64,000 nucleotides of DNA from Diplonema papillatum (lineage: Eukaryota; Euglenozoa; Diplonemea; Diplonemida; Diplonemidae): contig JAPJBO010001061.1 in NCBI GenBank assembly GCA_030068145.1, positions 1-64,000 on the forward strand, in the 5' to 3' direction. Position numbers and translations under genes: made by a program. This document shows, one piece after another, positions 1 to 10,603 of the stretch. Every line of letters begins with the position of its first letter. The stretch's first letter is position 1. A model generated the notes under the pieces. It was not told the origin of the DNA. It did not search any database and was given only the letters and a program-made list of their open reading frames with translations.

Positions 1-94
1 ACTTTGGTTTATTCTGCTGTTTCGGTTGTCGACGGCGCTGTTGAGCGTTTAGATCGCCTGAGGACTGCGCAGAAATAAAGAAGTCGATGCATAC

Positions 95-2019
95 CTGCGT
101 GCCATCCTTCACGCTACCGCCCTCGTCTTCGGACCAGAGGGTCAGGTTGTCACGGATGAGTTGCATGATCAGAGTCGCCTCTTTGTACTCCGCCTCGGGG
201 AGGTTCTCAAGCTCTTGGACGGCTTCGTCGAAGTTGGTTTTCGCGAGGTTGATGCCTTCGTCAAGGTTTCTCAGAATCTCGTAGTAGAAAACGGAAAGGT
301 TGAGCACAAGGCCCAGTCGGGTAGGGTTGGCCACCTGCGTGTGTGGATGGGTGTGTGCTGGCCCCGTTTTAACGTCCCCCTTCACGGAAGTGCAACACAG
401 TTATGTGTGCGTGTGGGTGTACGTAAGTGCATGGCGTAAAAGGGTCGTGATCGCAGATGGCAGTAGAATGGGATGTGAACCCGAGAGTAGCAAGCGTTCT
501 GTGTGCAATAAGCTTAGCCTGGCGACCTGTTCAGAGCAGGCATCCGCCATGGTCGGCAGTCGCCGTCTGGGTCACGCCGGGGAACGCTTTTCTCGCCTGT
601 ATTTGAGTATTGCAGTGCCCTGTGCTGGCAGGGCGACAGGTCCAATCGCCGGCTGAAAGAAAAGCCACGGTCAGCGATTTGCCGTCTATCGCTTTCGTGG
701 TGCGTGTTGCACGAGTCTCTGTGAAGTTCCGTTTGAGTAATTGCATACCGGCAGATTGCTCTTCGCGGTCTCGAGTGCGTCGGTGTAGGCGGCAAGTGCT
801 GCCTGCTTGTGCTTCGAGTCCATCGTCGCCTCGACGTGGTACCGGTGGTAGTCGCCCTGCATCTTCTTGAAGAACACTCTGTGAGATGCGTTTATAGTCA
901 TGGCTTTCAACATCACGGGTTGATCCGACACGGACTAGCAAGAAGCAGCCGCGGCGACAGCGGGTAAGTCTTGTTGCATGTTGCTGTCCTCGTGGCCGAC
1001 GTTCCTGTGTCCAATCTCTGTCGCAAGGCATGGTCATCACGCGAGGCCACGACCAGATCTCTAAGCCGTTTTACGCACAGCACCTTGATGCGGTTAGCCA
1101 TCACAGGGCGTAACCTGGCACAATTGCCAGCCAGCAACCTTTGCAACGAGCCCACGAAAGTACATGCGCGCTTCCATGCAGTGCCTACGACGAAGTGAAG
1201 GACAAAAGAAGCGTACCTGTCGTCGCTGCCTCCGTGCACCAGCACGTCGTGCTCGAGGAGGTTGATGATTTCTTCGCAGATTTCGGAAAGTTCTTGCTCG
1301 ACCATCTCACGATACTCCTTTACCTGCGCGTTTGTGTTGCCGTTCGATCCCCCGTAAGCTCGGCCACATCCCGCTCTGTAGAAAGCACACTTCTTACAGC
1401 TGCTGGTGAACGTACGGGGCATTTGTTCAGGCGAAAACATTTTTTTTGGAAAGTGGCTACTGCGCGGGGCTTCCAGAAACGAGGGTTTTCTATGAAGCAC
1501 GATTTCTGCAAACCTGTACGTAGGGTCTGGAGGAGACCAGGAGGAGCCGAGGCTCTTTCCTGAGCAGGATACTTATTCCTGGGAGCGTTTCCCAAGAAGG
1601 TTACGAACGGTTAACAACTTAGTTCAGTGGTAGCCTGAAGGGGGTAATCTCAGGGCCCGTGAAGTAGGCTTCCAGATCTCTCTGACCAACGCAATGACAA
1701 GGGGGAGGGCACGTTTATCGAATCATCCTTTTCGCCGGTAATCACACACCTTTGCCGCGTTGCCTGTTTGCTTTTGGTCTTCTCTTTGTTCGATGGAGCT
1801 GAGAATTCTCCACGACGCTCTGCGGATGCCGACGCTGTTCTTGTACGCGACAGAGAGGAGGTTTCTCTCGTCCTGCGACAGCTTGGCGTTGTCTTTCACG
1901 ACGGCTTTCATGCAGAGGACCATCTCGTCGTACCTCTCGGCCTGTTCGGCGAGCTTGGCGGCGAAGATGAGGTCATCGCGGGAAGACGGGAGGCGGAATT
2001 TAGGCGACGCTGCCACCAT
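95..2019 (-). CDS. 14-3-3 protein gene 1 (four exons seen, 3' end off window)
   Basis: This encodes a 14-3-3 protein, a dimeric cytosolic adaptor that binds phosphoserine/phosphothreonine partners. Exons on the minus strand are 2019-1750 (270 nt), 1323-1217 (107 nt), 878-749 (130 nt) and 334-95 (240 nt), giving 249 codons, the usual family length. Introns are 426, 338 and 414 nt with GT-AG borders (donors GTGTGT, GTACGC, GTATGC). Family ligand-binding residues are visible: Lys and Arg of [12 protein letters not shown] in exon 1, Arg-Tyr of [11 protein letters not shown] in exon 3 and Asn of LNLSVFYYE in exon 4. The helix-I signature DNLTLW closes exon 4. The start ATG at 2019 gives MVAASPKF. 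After KDGTQ a donor-like GTATGC is followed only 30 nt later by a possible acceptor; the short acidic tail expected there is not resolved and may lie beyond position 1. Gene 2 in this window is its paralogue with the same exon lengths. Confidence 0.93.
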
Positions 2020-2819
2020 TTTTGGGGTGAGGAAGGAGAGAAGTTCGGTATTTAATGGAGACGGCGGAGGCGGGGAGGAAAGGTCAGGACTCTAGTGTCT
2101 AGCGAGGGAGGAGAGAGGGGGAGGGGAACAGAGGGGAAAGGGGGGTGCCACCTGCAGTTGCGGGAGTTCGACCGTCTTGTTTCGACTGCTTCATGTACTG
2201 AAAAAAGCCGGATTTTTCGAGTTTCTGGTTGACCATTGAGGGAAGGTCAGGTATAGGAGGACGAGTTGAAGTGGTTGCAGTGGTCACTCTGCAGTGCTTT
2301 TCTTTTCTGTCATTTACCCGTTTTTGTATGTACGTTTTGTGCTGCCGACGTTTTCTGTGACCGACACCAGGGTCAAATTCGCAACAAATGAACCCCTGTT
2401 TTTTAGAGTGAAAGTTCGCTGACGAAAGTTTCCGGGTAAGTTTCGGAGGAGACGGGTCGGTTGCAGTCCACGGCTGGCCGCATAAGGCACTTGTGGGTGC
2501 TGCTCGTTCATCACTTGGGTTGGGCAGCTGAACTCAATTGTTTTTAGAGGCTGACAAAAAAGAATAGGGTGCCATGTTGAGGGATTCCTCACTCGGGAAC
2601 TCGACACGGGTTCCCGTGGTTTGCTATCTCCGAGGGGGTCGGTCGCATCGCCGGGCCGTAACCGCCTAAACAAGACGCTGTCATTCCTGCCGGTATGCGC
2701 AAGCCGACGAAAGAAAGGTTTGGATCCGTGGGCTAACCACAATCGTTTCCTTCGATCAGTGAGAGGACGGATGTAGCACTTCATCCACTGTGTGTGTTGC
2801 ACAGAAGGGGCGCCGTAGG
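2020..2819. other. Intergenic stretch
   Basis: This 800-base gap holds the 5' flank of 14-3-3 gene 1 and the 3' flank of the glycosyltransferase gene. I see no coding exon, RNA gene or repeat that I can support. Short reading frames here have no recognisable domains. Confidence 0.5.
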
Positions 2820-4595
2820 TCAGACCGGGAGAACGACAACGGGCAATTCCAACTCACTCGACGAGTTGCACTCCCTGAGAACGGTGTTCTCGAGACCGTG
2901 CCCATTGCGCAGGCATCTGACGCAGAGCCCGCCAGACGTTGCGTACTGATGAACAGAGACCTTCGATGCGGAAACAAGGTGGTCACGCACATGGAACAAC
3001 TGAGGCTCGAGCCAGTGCTGAGAACAGGGTACGAACCCGACCAAAGCACCCCGTCTCACCTCGTTCCCTTGCGCTGTGAGACACAGAGTTGGATCAGCAA
3101 CAGGACGGATGCGACACGAAGGCGGCACTTCATTGGGAAAAGTGCTGCAGTCGGTGAGCAGGAACTGGAAGCTCGGAACAGCACCGGCAGCGGCCCGGTC
3201 AACGAGCGGCCTCCACTGCCACTGCAGCAGCTTCTGCACGTCGACCGCGCCCGCAGGCGGCGGAAACTGCCTGAAATCGAAGACGAAGCTCGGTTGCTCC
3301 CCCCGTGGCGAGGGGCACGAGTCGCCGTCGCCGTCGCCGCGGGCCGCGGCCGACGCGACGACGGCGTGCGGCCGCGAGTGGTTGGCGAACTGCGGGCGGG
3401 ACGCAGGGTCGGCGACCCACTCGTCGACGGCCGCCTTCAACTCTTTCGACGCGACCTTCCGCACGAAGAGCGACGGCACCCTCGCCACGCGCGCCAAGTC
3501 GGCTGGCAGCTCGAGAGAGAAGGGCCGTTTCGGGCAGTACCACTGCACCGGCGAGTTGACGATGCGCGCCGGGCACACCCGCGCCTCGTCGTCGGCGGGC
3601 CAGTAAAAGGTGAAGAAGTCGCGGGGGTGGATCGCGGCGACCTGCGGGGAGTGCGGGCTGTTCCGGTGGAGCGTCGCCCAGAACACCTCGTCCACCGACG
3701 GCGTCAGCGCCAGCAGTCGCAGCAGGGGCTCGAACAGCGCGTCCGGATCCGCCGCAACGTACTCGACGAACGACCGGCTCCAGAACTTCCACGTGTTGGA
3801 CATCACAAAGTACGAGCTCGGCGGCACCTCAGCCCGGAAGCCGAGGTGGAAGAGTACCCCCGCGCAGACAGACGTGAGCTGCGTAAGGGTCGTCGCCTTG
3901 ACGGCAGGCGGCATCTCGTTCTCGTAGAAGAAGCTGCGCCCCCGCACGCCGGGTGCCGCGAAGAAGTCGAAGACCGCTTCCGCGGCGACGAGCGGGTAGT
4001 CGCTGCCGCTGAGGACGACGAAGTGCGACCAGGCGGGGGCGCTGCGGAGGGCGAGGAGCATGGCCCGGTGCTCCGCTTCGACCATCTCCCAGGACCCCCA
4101 CTCGGTGTCGACGGGCGGGTCGAGCAGCGCCGCCGACAGCCGGCCGCCGAAGTCGGCGGCCGCCGCCCTCGCCGCGCAGCGCGCCGCGGCTGCCGGACTG
4201 CTCGCGTCGACGTTGACGACGACGAACGCCGTGTCGCCGGAACCTGGGGGGGGTGCCAGCCGCCGAAGGAGCCTTCCCAGCCCGCGGCACGAGTGCACCA
4301 TCACGAAAAAGGCGAGCGAGCGCCCCCCGGTGGCGGGGCCCCCTCCGTACACCCCGCCACCGCCGCCGCCGCCCGCGGGGGGAGGCACCGTGAACAGCTC
4401 GAACCCGTTCATGGGTATTCTGTACACGGCGCCGGCGACCCGCCAGTCGCGCATCACCTTAGCCAAGCAGCGCCCGTCGCCGGGCAGCGTCGCCCGCACC
4501 GTCGCGGCGAGCTCGTCCCGCGGGACGATGCTGTCCAACACCTCGGCTCCAGGGCCGCTCAGCGCGGCCCACGCAACCAGAATGGACACCCACAT
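2820..4595 (-). CDS. Secreted GT14-type (core-2/I-branching, xylosyltransferase-like) glycosyltransferase with lectin-like tail
   Basis: This intronless GC-rich gene encodes 591 aa. Residues 1-18 resemble a signal peptide, so the protein probably acts in the secretory pathway. Residues about 90-380 match the core-2/I-branching family: VVLSGSDYPL at 193-202 is the family signature, and PSVDEVFWATL at 299-309 corresponds to the segment holding the catalytic glutamate (E303 here). Family members transfer GlcNAc or xylose to glycan or core-protein acceptors; the acceptor cannot be told from sequence. Residues about 480-580 have a Cys-rich pattern with DPTLCLTAQG and LFHVRDHLVS, reminiscent of a ricin-B beta-trefoil carbohydrate-binding domain; this part is inference. 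A glycine-rich linker sits at 74-90. The long plus-strand frame across the same DNA is a GC-driven shadow. Confidence 0.85.
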   Translation of the reverse strand: MWVSILVAWAALSGPGAEVLDSIVPRDELAATVRATLPGDGRCLAKVMRDWRVAGAVYRIPMNGFELFTVPPPAGGGGGGGVYGGGPATGGRSLAFFVMVHSCRGLGRLLRRLAPPPGSGDTAFVVVNVDASSPAAAARCAARAAAADFGGRLSAALLDPPVDTEWGSWEMVEAEHRAMLLALRSAPAWSHFVVLSGSDYPLVAAEAVFDFFAAPGVRGRSFFYENEMPPAVKATTLTQLTSVCAGVLFHLGFRAEVPPSSYFVMSNTWKFWSRSFVEYVAADPDALFEPLLRLLALTPSVDEVFWATLHRNSPHSPQVAAIHPRDFFTFYWPADDEARVCPARIVNSPVQWYCPKRPFSLELPADLARVARVPSLFVRKVASKELKAAVDEWVADPASRPQFANHSRPHAVVASAAARGDGDGDSCPSPRGEQPSFVFDFRQFPPPAGAVDVQKLLQWQWRPLVDRAAAGAVPSFQFLLTDCSTFPNEVPPSCRIRPVADPTLCLTAQGNEVRRGALVGFVPCSQHWLEPQLFHVRDHLVSASKVSVHQYATSGGLCVRCLRNGHGLENTVLRECNSSSELELPVVVLPV

Positions 4596-6210
4596 TCTGC
4601 CCGACGCATCTCCCTGGGAGGGGGAAATCTGAGTTAAATGCTTAGACAGGACACTGCCTTTCGTGCATGATTGATGCTAGCATCAAGTCTTAGGACTACT
4701 AAGACAATGATGAAGAAATACTGCTAAGAAATGCAAAAAGAAATGGGAGTATAGGACTCCCTAGGCTACTACGTAGGGTACTCGTCGCCTATCGTGGGGG
4801 ATGCGCGCGAAGACGGCTCAACCCAGCCGAGGAATCAACTCGCGCCCCAGAATTAGGGGGTTACATCTAGTATAGGTGCAGTAGCGGGCAAATGAGCCCC
4901 CCAGCATGCTACTGCCTGCTGAAGGCACGGGGTATAACCCGCCATGCCACTATGATACGTACGTGGCGTTTTCCGATGCAAGGGTTGGTTTTGAAAAGAA
5001 GAGACTTGTGTGACTGTTTACTTGTCGCTGAGCTCCCTATGTTGTGCTGGTCCTTGGATCTCACCTTTTTGCTCTGAGCTCAGACTCATGCTTACCGATA
5101 TTGTTGCCGATGGGTCTGTTGGGAGTTGTCGCCGCGTAGCGCCCTTTGATGGTGATCGTTAAGAGAGCACCTGGTTCTCCTCTGATGAGCGATCACTCGG
5201 ACACCTTAAGACAGCTCTCGGTTCATCCCGCGTCGCCAGTCCTGCTTACCAGAAGTGGCCCACTTCGAACCAGGATTCTACGTCAGGGTTAAGTACCCCC
5301 GAGCTCACGCCCATTTAAAGTTTGAGAATAGGTCGAGGAAGCGATTTCCCCAATGCCTCCAATCATTCGCTTTACCTGTCACTGGAAGAGAGGAGCGGTC
5401 ATTTTCTCACCACCTGCGCTTTTTCTCAGCCGGCTGCGAGGATCGAGAAGACCTCGCTTAAGCATGAGCCTGCAGCAGCACCCCCGTGTGGACTGCGACA
5501 CTTGCAATACGTCGTACCTCGTTCCACGAGCACTGCGACTGTTGTAGACGGGAGAGCACGCGGGTTTGCCTCTACATTCTGGGCACAAGCCCGTACTCGT
5601 GTTCTCCGGTCGTGTCCGGGGCATCGTCAGGGTTGGACACCGCAGACTATAGGTATCGGCGCGTAACGGAAAGGAAAGAAAACACGGCCATGCCAGGGCA
5701 TGTTGGGAGGCCAGATCAATACTTCAACGACTGGAACGGGGGCGGGGAGGGGGCGTGGGTGCTGGCTCGCTTTCGGTTTCAAACGGTAGGACGCGCAGGA
5801 GCTGCAGCGCAGCAACAAGCGTATGTGTCTCCGGTGGTTGCGAAATGGGTGTGCAACGACAGGGGTGAAGACGCTTGATACGCACGCAGAGAATGCAGAC
5901 ACCGGGTCATAGGCCCACCCGTAATATGTTGCTGCTTTGTCTTCAGCGTAAGAGGGGGGAAGTTGTGTGAATGGAATCGACACGTGCAGCTGGATGAGTC
6001 CGTAGACCGCCAGCCCACGTGGATAAAGCGGGAGCGGCCCAGGGTTGTATGAGACTGAATACCCTTCCGCAACTTAATGCGATTTTTATAAAGGGCAGAA
6101 CGGGGAAGAGTTCACAAGTGAACGTGAAACGCGCAACAAACGGGGCCCTTCGGGGCGTATTCTCCGGCTAAAAGTCGGAGCGGAAACCGTGCCCTTCAAA
6201 GCTTACCGAA
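4596..6210. other. Intergenic stretch with a dispersed-repeat copy
   Basis: No gene is supported here. Positions 4637-4690 carry a copy of a roughly 55-bp dispersed repeat, described separately. Overlapping short frames around 5255-6070 on both strands show no domain, signal or splice logic that would favour one of them. Confidence 0.45.
4637..4690 (+). repeat. Dispersed repeat copy containing a 16-bp palindrome
   Basis: This segment resembles 54341-54394, sharing CACTGCCT and the identical stretch TTGATGCTAGCATCAA, a perfect palindrome at 4671-4686 and 54375-54390. The second copy lies directly outside the 10.8-kb element's right target duplication, so that element landed at the edge of this repeat. 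Confidence 0.7.
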
Positions 6211-7110
6211 TCATCCGCCTTCAGTGGTTTCCCCGTCAGCGCAGGTGAAGGCTTCCTCGGCGGCTGCGAAGCATCGACCGCATCCGGAGAACGCCCTGTC
6301 CTTTGGGCAACCATCAGTACCGCAGAAAAGAGCGGTGCTCTGATCCGCGAAGCAGGAGCTACAGCCCCCAAAGGGTGCCGCCGGCGGGCATATGCACGCA
6401 TCGGCATCCGCCTGCGTAGCGTGGCAGGTCCCGCAGGCAGTGAACTGCAGCCCAAGCGCTTGGCAAGTGCCAAGAGGCGGCATGTTTGCCTGTCCGACGC
6501 ACGTCGAAGCTTCGGTGTCGGAAGCCCAGCAGCGACCGCAGCCCGCGAAAGATCTCCAAGGCGGGCATGTCCCTCCCGTAGAGGGCGGCGGGGTCGGCAC
6601 TGTGCTTGGAGGAGGTGAAGTGACGGTGCCCGGCGGTGAAGTGACGGGTGGTGTGACGCCGTCTGGCGATGGGGTGACTGGAGGCGAAGGTGCAACTGGG
6701 CACAAGAAAGGCAACCACAAGCACAACGGGTTCTCAGGCACAGGGGCACCCGGTACGGGGGTTCCAACGGGCGACGGCGGATAAGTAACTGCAGGCGGGG
6801 CACCTGGGCACCCAGGCCACAAAGGAAACCACGAGCACCATGGGACCTCGGGCACAGGGGCTCCCGGTATGGGGGTTGCAGCGGGCGGCGACACAGGCCA
6901 CGACGGCCAAATTGGCCACGACGGCGGGTTGGGCGGCGTATCGGTGACCGGGGGGCTGTTGCTCTTGCTGTTGCCTTTGGAGTCACTCTTCGAGTTACTC
7001 TTCGAGTTACTCTTCGAGTTACTCTTCGAGCTGTCTGTCAAGAAGACGCCGCTCCTCGCAGATGCGCCAGCAGCGCACAATAAAAGCGCGACGCAAGTTG
7101 CTGTTCTCAT
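6211..7110 (-). CDS. Secreted Pro-rich protein with four Cys-rich repeats
   Basis: I do not recognise the family. The ATG at 7110 gives MRTATCVALLLCAAGASARS, a clear signal peptide, and 299 aa in all; the upstream 57 codons of the open frame lack support. After the leader come a low-complexity SNSK tract (encoded by a 12-bp tandem repeat), about 100 residues rich in Pro, Ser and Thr with repeated PIPGAPVPE-like and SPPVT units, then four similar Cys units: GCGRCWASDTEASTC, ACGTCHATQADADAC, GCSSCFADQSTALFC and GCGRCFAAAEEAFTC. Each has CxxC, an Ala-rich middle and a third Cys. The layout suggests an extracellular or surface protein with an O-glycosylatable stalk and a disulfide-rich head, as inference. 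A TATA-like ATATTTAT lies shortly upstream of the ATG on the coding strand. No intron is needed. Confidence 0.72.
   Translation of the reverse strand: MRTATCVALLLCAAGASARSGVFLTDSSKSNSKSNSKSNSKSDSKGNSKSNSPPVTDTPPNPPSWPIWPSWPVSPPAATPIPGAPVPEVPWCSWFPLWPGCPGAPPAVTYPPSPVGTPVPGAPVPENPLCLWLPFLCPVAPSPPVTPSPDGVTPPVTSPPGTVTSPPPSTVPTPPPSTGGTCPPWRSFAGCGRCWASDTEASTCVGQANMPPLGTCQALGLQFTACGTCHATQADADACICPPAAPFGGCSSCFADQSTALFCGTDGCPKDRAFSGCGRCFAAAEEAFTCADGETTEGG
6985..7032 (-). repeat. 12-bp coding tandem repeat (SNSK)
   Basis: Four adjoining copies of ACTCTTCGAGTT (plus strand) encode the SNSK tract just after the signal peptide of the Cys-rich secreted protein. The period is a multiple of three, so copy-number change would not break the frame. 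Confidence 0.85.
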
Positions 7111-7257
7111 TGTTTTGAGTGGATAAATATAGAGGATGGATACCTGGTGGTATTTGTTTAACCATGAGTCAAAGCTACACGAGAATGTACGATGGAAAGG
7201 AGCTATCCCACGATTCGTTTTCTGGTACTCTCGGTATTGGAGGAACGCATTGCACTC

Positions 7258-7385
7258 TGTTTCGCGTGGGCGACAGCACATTTACCTCCTTTGAGGTCGG
7301 GATGTTGTTGCGATAGTGGGGCCTTGAGGTCTCGCAACTGGCAGCCGGTCGAGTACTTCCTGCAAAGCAGGTGCTTATACAAAAA
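7258..7385 (+). repeat. Dispersed repeat (partner at 43205-43305)
   Basis: Blocks such as ACATTTACCTCCTTTGAG and GCAAAGCAGGTGCTTATA occur here and, in the same order and orientation, at about 43205-43305, with indels between them. It is an interspersed repeat of unknown type. Confidence 0.65.
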
Positions 7386-8269
7386 AGCAAACGAACCAAC
7401 TGTGGTTCCGACGTTCCGGTATTTCGACCTTCAATCAGTTTTCTCCTCTTGCGTTGACGCACAGGTTGTACCTCTTCGATGAAAGGAGACGGGGCCAATC
7501 TTTTCGGTTCCGGCAGTGGCGCATAGGTAGGTCGTCGCAATGCAGAGGTAGTCAACAACGAGGCTTGAGTGCCTGGGTCTCTGTTCGTTGATGTGTCTAC
7601 GGATCGCTTGCTGACGGGGCACAAAGTGTGTGCTGTGCACCGGCGTGGGGGAGGGCAAGCCGGGGGTGTAATTCTTCCCTACACACCAGGACAACAACGC
7701 ACACACTCCCGAGGAACGGCCACGTTCAGGTAAAGAGGCGATACACACACTCGGGCCGGTAGCTCGGCCAGCCGCACAGCCATTGCCCTCGACCTTGGAG
7801 TATCCCGTCCGTAGTTCCAACTCCGACCAAGCACCTACAGGTTAATTTCCACTTTTTCCCCCTTTCCTATGAGTGCCTTCGCTCTCTTTGGCATTCTGGG
7901 GCTGGAATTTTGCGATTTCGAAGCATATCTTTCCGTTGCCGTCCTTGGAAGACGATAACAGACTAGTGCCGCATCATGTTTCTTACCTATGACCGTCCCT
8001 ATCTGTTCGATTTGTTGTTAAATGGAGTGTTGACAACATGCGGACTTCACGTTTGTCAACACTCGAAGAATGTGATCGGAGAACTTTGGCGATACTGGCA
8101 ATGACCGCGTTTCGGGGCCGCAGCTCGGATGGGCGGCCGCGCTTCTCTCTCTCTCTGGGATTTGCTAAAAAGTGGGATCTCGTTCCGATTTCTGCGGACA
8201 GTTCGGCCGCATGGAATCCCTAGGTGTATAATTTAGCATGATGTTATTTCCACCTGATCCTGACCCAAG

Positions 8270-8310
8270 TTTCGGGGTGTTTCGGGGAGTTTCGGGGAGT
8301 TTCGGGGAGT
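8270..8310 (+). repeat. 10-bp tandem repeat
   Basis: Four near-identical copies of TTTCGGGGAG stand in tandem. Nothing nearby suggests a coding role. Confidence 0.85.
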
Positions 8311-10481
8311 TTCCCTGTTTGGGACTGGGGGTCCCCATGCGGCTACCTCGCTGGCACTTGCGACCTGTGCTGCCGGTGCTTGCCTGGCACGTGCGCAAGT
8401 AATCTCCTGCACGCCTGGCCAAATGTGCTTGTCTTTGCCAGGGTGTGGCACGCTCACGACAGACTGGTGCCGATACCCCGCGGGCTTCGTTACTTCAATA
8501 CCCCCGGTTCTCCTGCCTTCTTCTTCTTCTCCGTGGTTCGGAAGGTTTCGTGTTCATCCCACCGGGCGGTGGTTGACTTCGCTGCTGCTGCGGATGCGCC
8601 GCCGTCAACCACCCAATAACTGGATTGGAACCGTGTTCGTCGCAGCCGTAGCGTACAGACCCCACTGTCCCTTCCACTTGGTTACGTCGGGGCTCGTGCC
8701 CTCGGCCCGTTTCTTTGCGAATACGTCTCTTCCCTTAGGAGCCGTGGCTCCTTTTGTTTATGCGCGCAGGGCGCCTGCAGTTCGGGCTTTGGGTGCTTTC
8801 TCGATCGGACACCCGACAATACACCATTGGCTGTGCCGAGTGTGCCACGTTCAAACATTTGTCATTGCGCGTCATCCAGTTTACGGTCCATTCTGCGGAG
8901 TCCGCATCGCCTCACTTTGACCTTCACGAACGGCATTTTCCTTTTTTGCCATGGTGGTTTGATTCGGGCGCTTACGGTGTGGATCTTGGGGTTTTGTTGA
9001 TTCGGGGGGTTGTGATGTGTGTTGTATTTGCGAAGTGGCGGCGCCTCGCTTCCCCGCCGCACCTCCAAGCCTAAATGTTTCTTCAACCATTCGTGCATAG
9101 ACGTTCTGCCATTGGAGAGACACAAGCGTATGAGATTCTCCCTTTCCCTGCAGCCTACACGCATGCCCAATGATCTGGGTGATCATCAGGTCGGTGAACA
9201 TGCAGCTGAAGATGCCAGTGGGGGAGGAAACCTCGTCAAGGTCGTAGGACGAATTCGGTCCGGTCTTCTTTGCGGTGAACGGGAATTCGGGGTTGAGCTC
9301 GACCTTGCTGCTTCACGACAAGAACTGATCGCTGCACCTGCTGCCTTCAGCACCGCGCTCTGAGTATTCGGTGGGCGGCCTCGCGGTGCCGGGTTTGCGG
9401 GGGGTGCCTGTGCCTGTCCTGTTGGCGGTCGGCCGGGGCGCAGGCTTTCGGTGCAGGGAAGACGGCAGCTGCTCCCTTGTGGGGTTAGGGTCTTCGGATC
9501 CGTAGCTTATCCGTTTCCAGCGACAAACGGGCTTCGGCTCGCGAATCCTCGTTTAGAGACGTTTGGGGCGGCACATCTGTCACACATTAACGCAGGTGTC
9601 CTAAGGCAAGCTCAGCGGGAACAGAAATCTCGCGTAGAGCATAAGGGTAAAAGCTTGCTCGATACACGATCTTCAGTACCGAGTTTGACGCCTGTTCTGT
9701 TGGTGGCTCGCCAAAAAAGTGTTCATAAAGTGGCCGAGAATCCGCGGGTTGGCCAGGACGACGTTGGACGGGTGGGTAGGTCTTCGTCTCGCTCGACTGA
9801 GCCGGTTCCTCTCAGCGCGGCCCAGTTGTACAGCACTGTGCACACTGTCTCCGGATTGGGCTGGAATCCGATACCGTGTTGGAGGCAGAAGCTTGACACC
9901 TGATAAGGGTCCACAGTAAGCGTGCCGCACGCATGTTGAAATGTTCGCGGGCGAAGCTGAGAGTGTTCACTACCGATGGCATCGCAAACCCTTCATCGCT
10001 CGCACAGTGCGATATACTCGCACTCCATCTCTGCTCGCCACGAAGCTGCAGCGTCGCACCCTGGATACCGCCGAACTCACGTCGCGAACGGTGTCTGTCC
10101 CAGCTCCCGCAAGAGTCGACCACCGCTACCTGACCAAGCGTGGCGACGTCGAGATGAAGCACTTGCTCGCGCACTGTCATTTCCTGTTACTGTCTTAAGA
10201 TGTGGCTTAAACAGACTGTTGCCTTTTTTCAAGCTTTGGCTGACCAAGCCAGTGTTTGTGCTCTGCAAGGGTTTCGATGCACTCCGAAATGCGAGTACCA
10301 ACAACCCCGGCAGCTGCGGAGGACTGGCAGCTGTGTGCAAACAAGCGTCACGCAATTAGAAGACGAGACAGGTCGCAACTCGTTATGCAGTGGTCGTCGG
10401 TTAGACTTTTAGTTCAATCTGTCGGGAGCAGTCGTTGTCATGTTCAGAAAGTAAGCACGCACCCGTGCTCGGTACGCGGCG

Positions 10482-10603
10482 GACTGAAAGCGCAGACAGG
10501 CCCGATGGAAGCATGGGTGAAGCAGAGACGAGCGCGGGCGGAGACTGAAAGCGCAGACAGGCCCGATGGAAGCATGGGTGAAGCAGAGACGAGCGCGGGC
10601 GGA
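10482..10603 (+). repeat. 61-bp tandem duplication
   Basis: A 61-bp unit starting GACTGAAAGCGCAGACAGG is present twice, head to tail, and the copies look identical. The period is not a multiple of three, which argues against a translated repeat. It looks recent. Confidence 0.9.

Noticed and set aside
2790-4637. 615-codon plus-strand frame
   Set aside because: It is the GC-rich antisense shadow of the glycosyltransferase gene; its protein is Arg/Pro/Gly-rich without domains, while the minus strand shows family motifs.
5627-6072. Overlapping minus frames of 118 and 97 codons
   Set aside because: No domain, signal or codon pattern to choose either; treated as chance.
8111-8160. CT-rich stretch as a promoter element
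   Set aside because: A short CTCTCT run alone is not evidence of regulation here.
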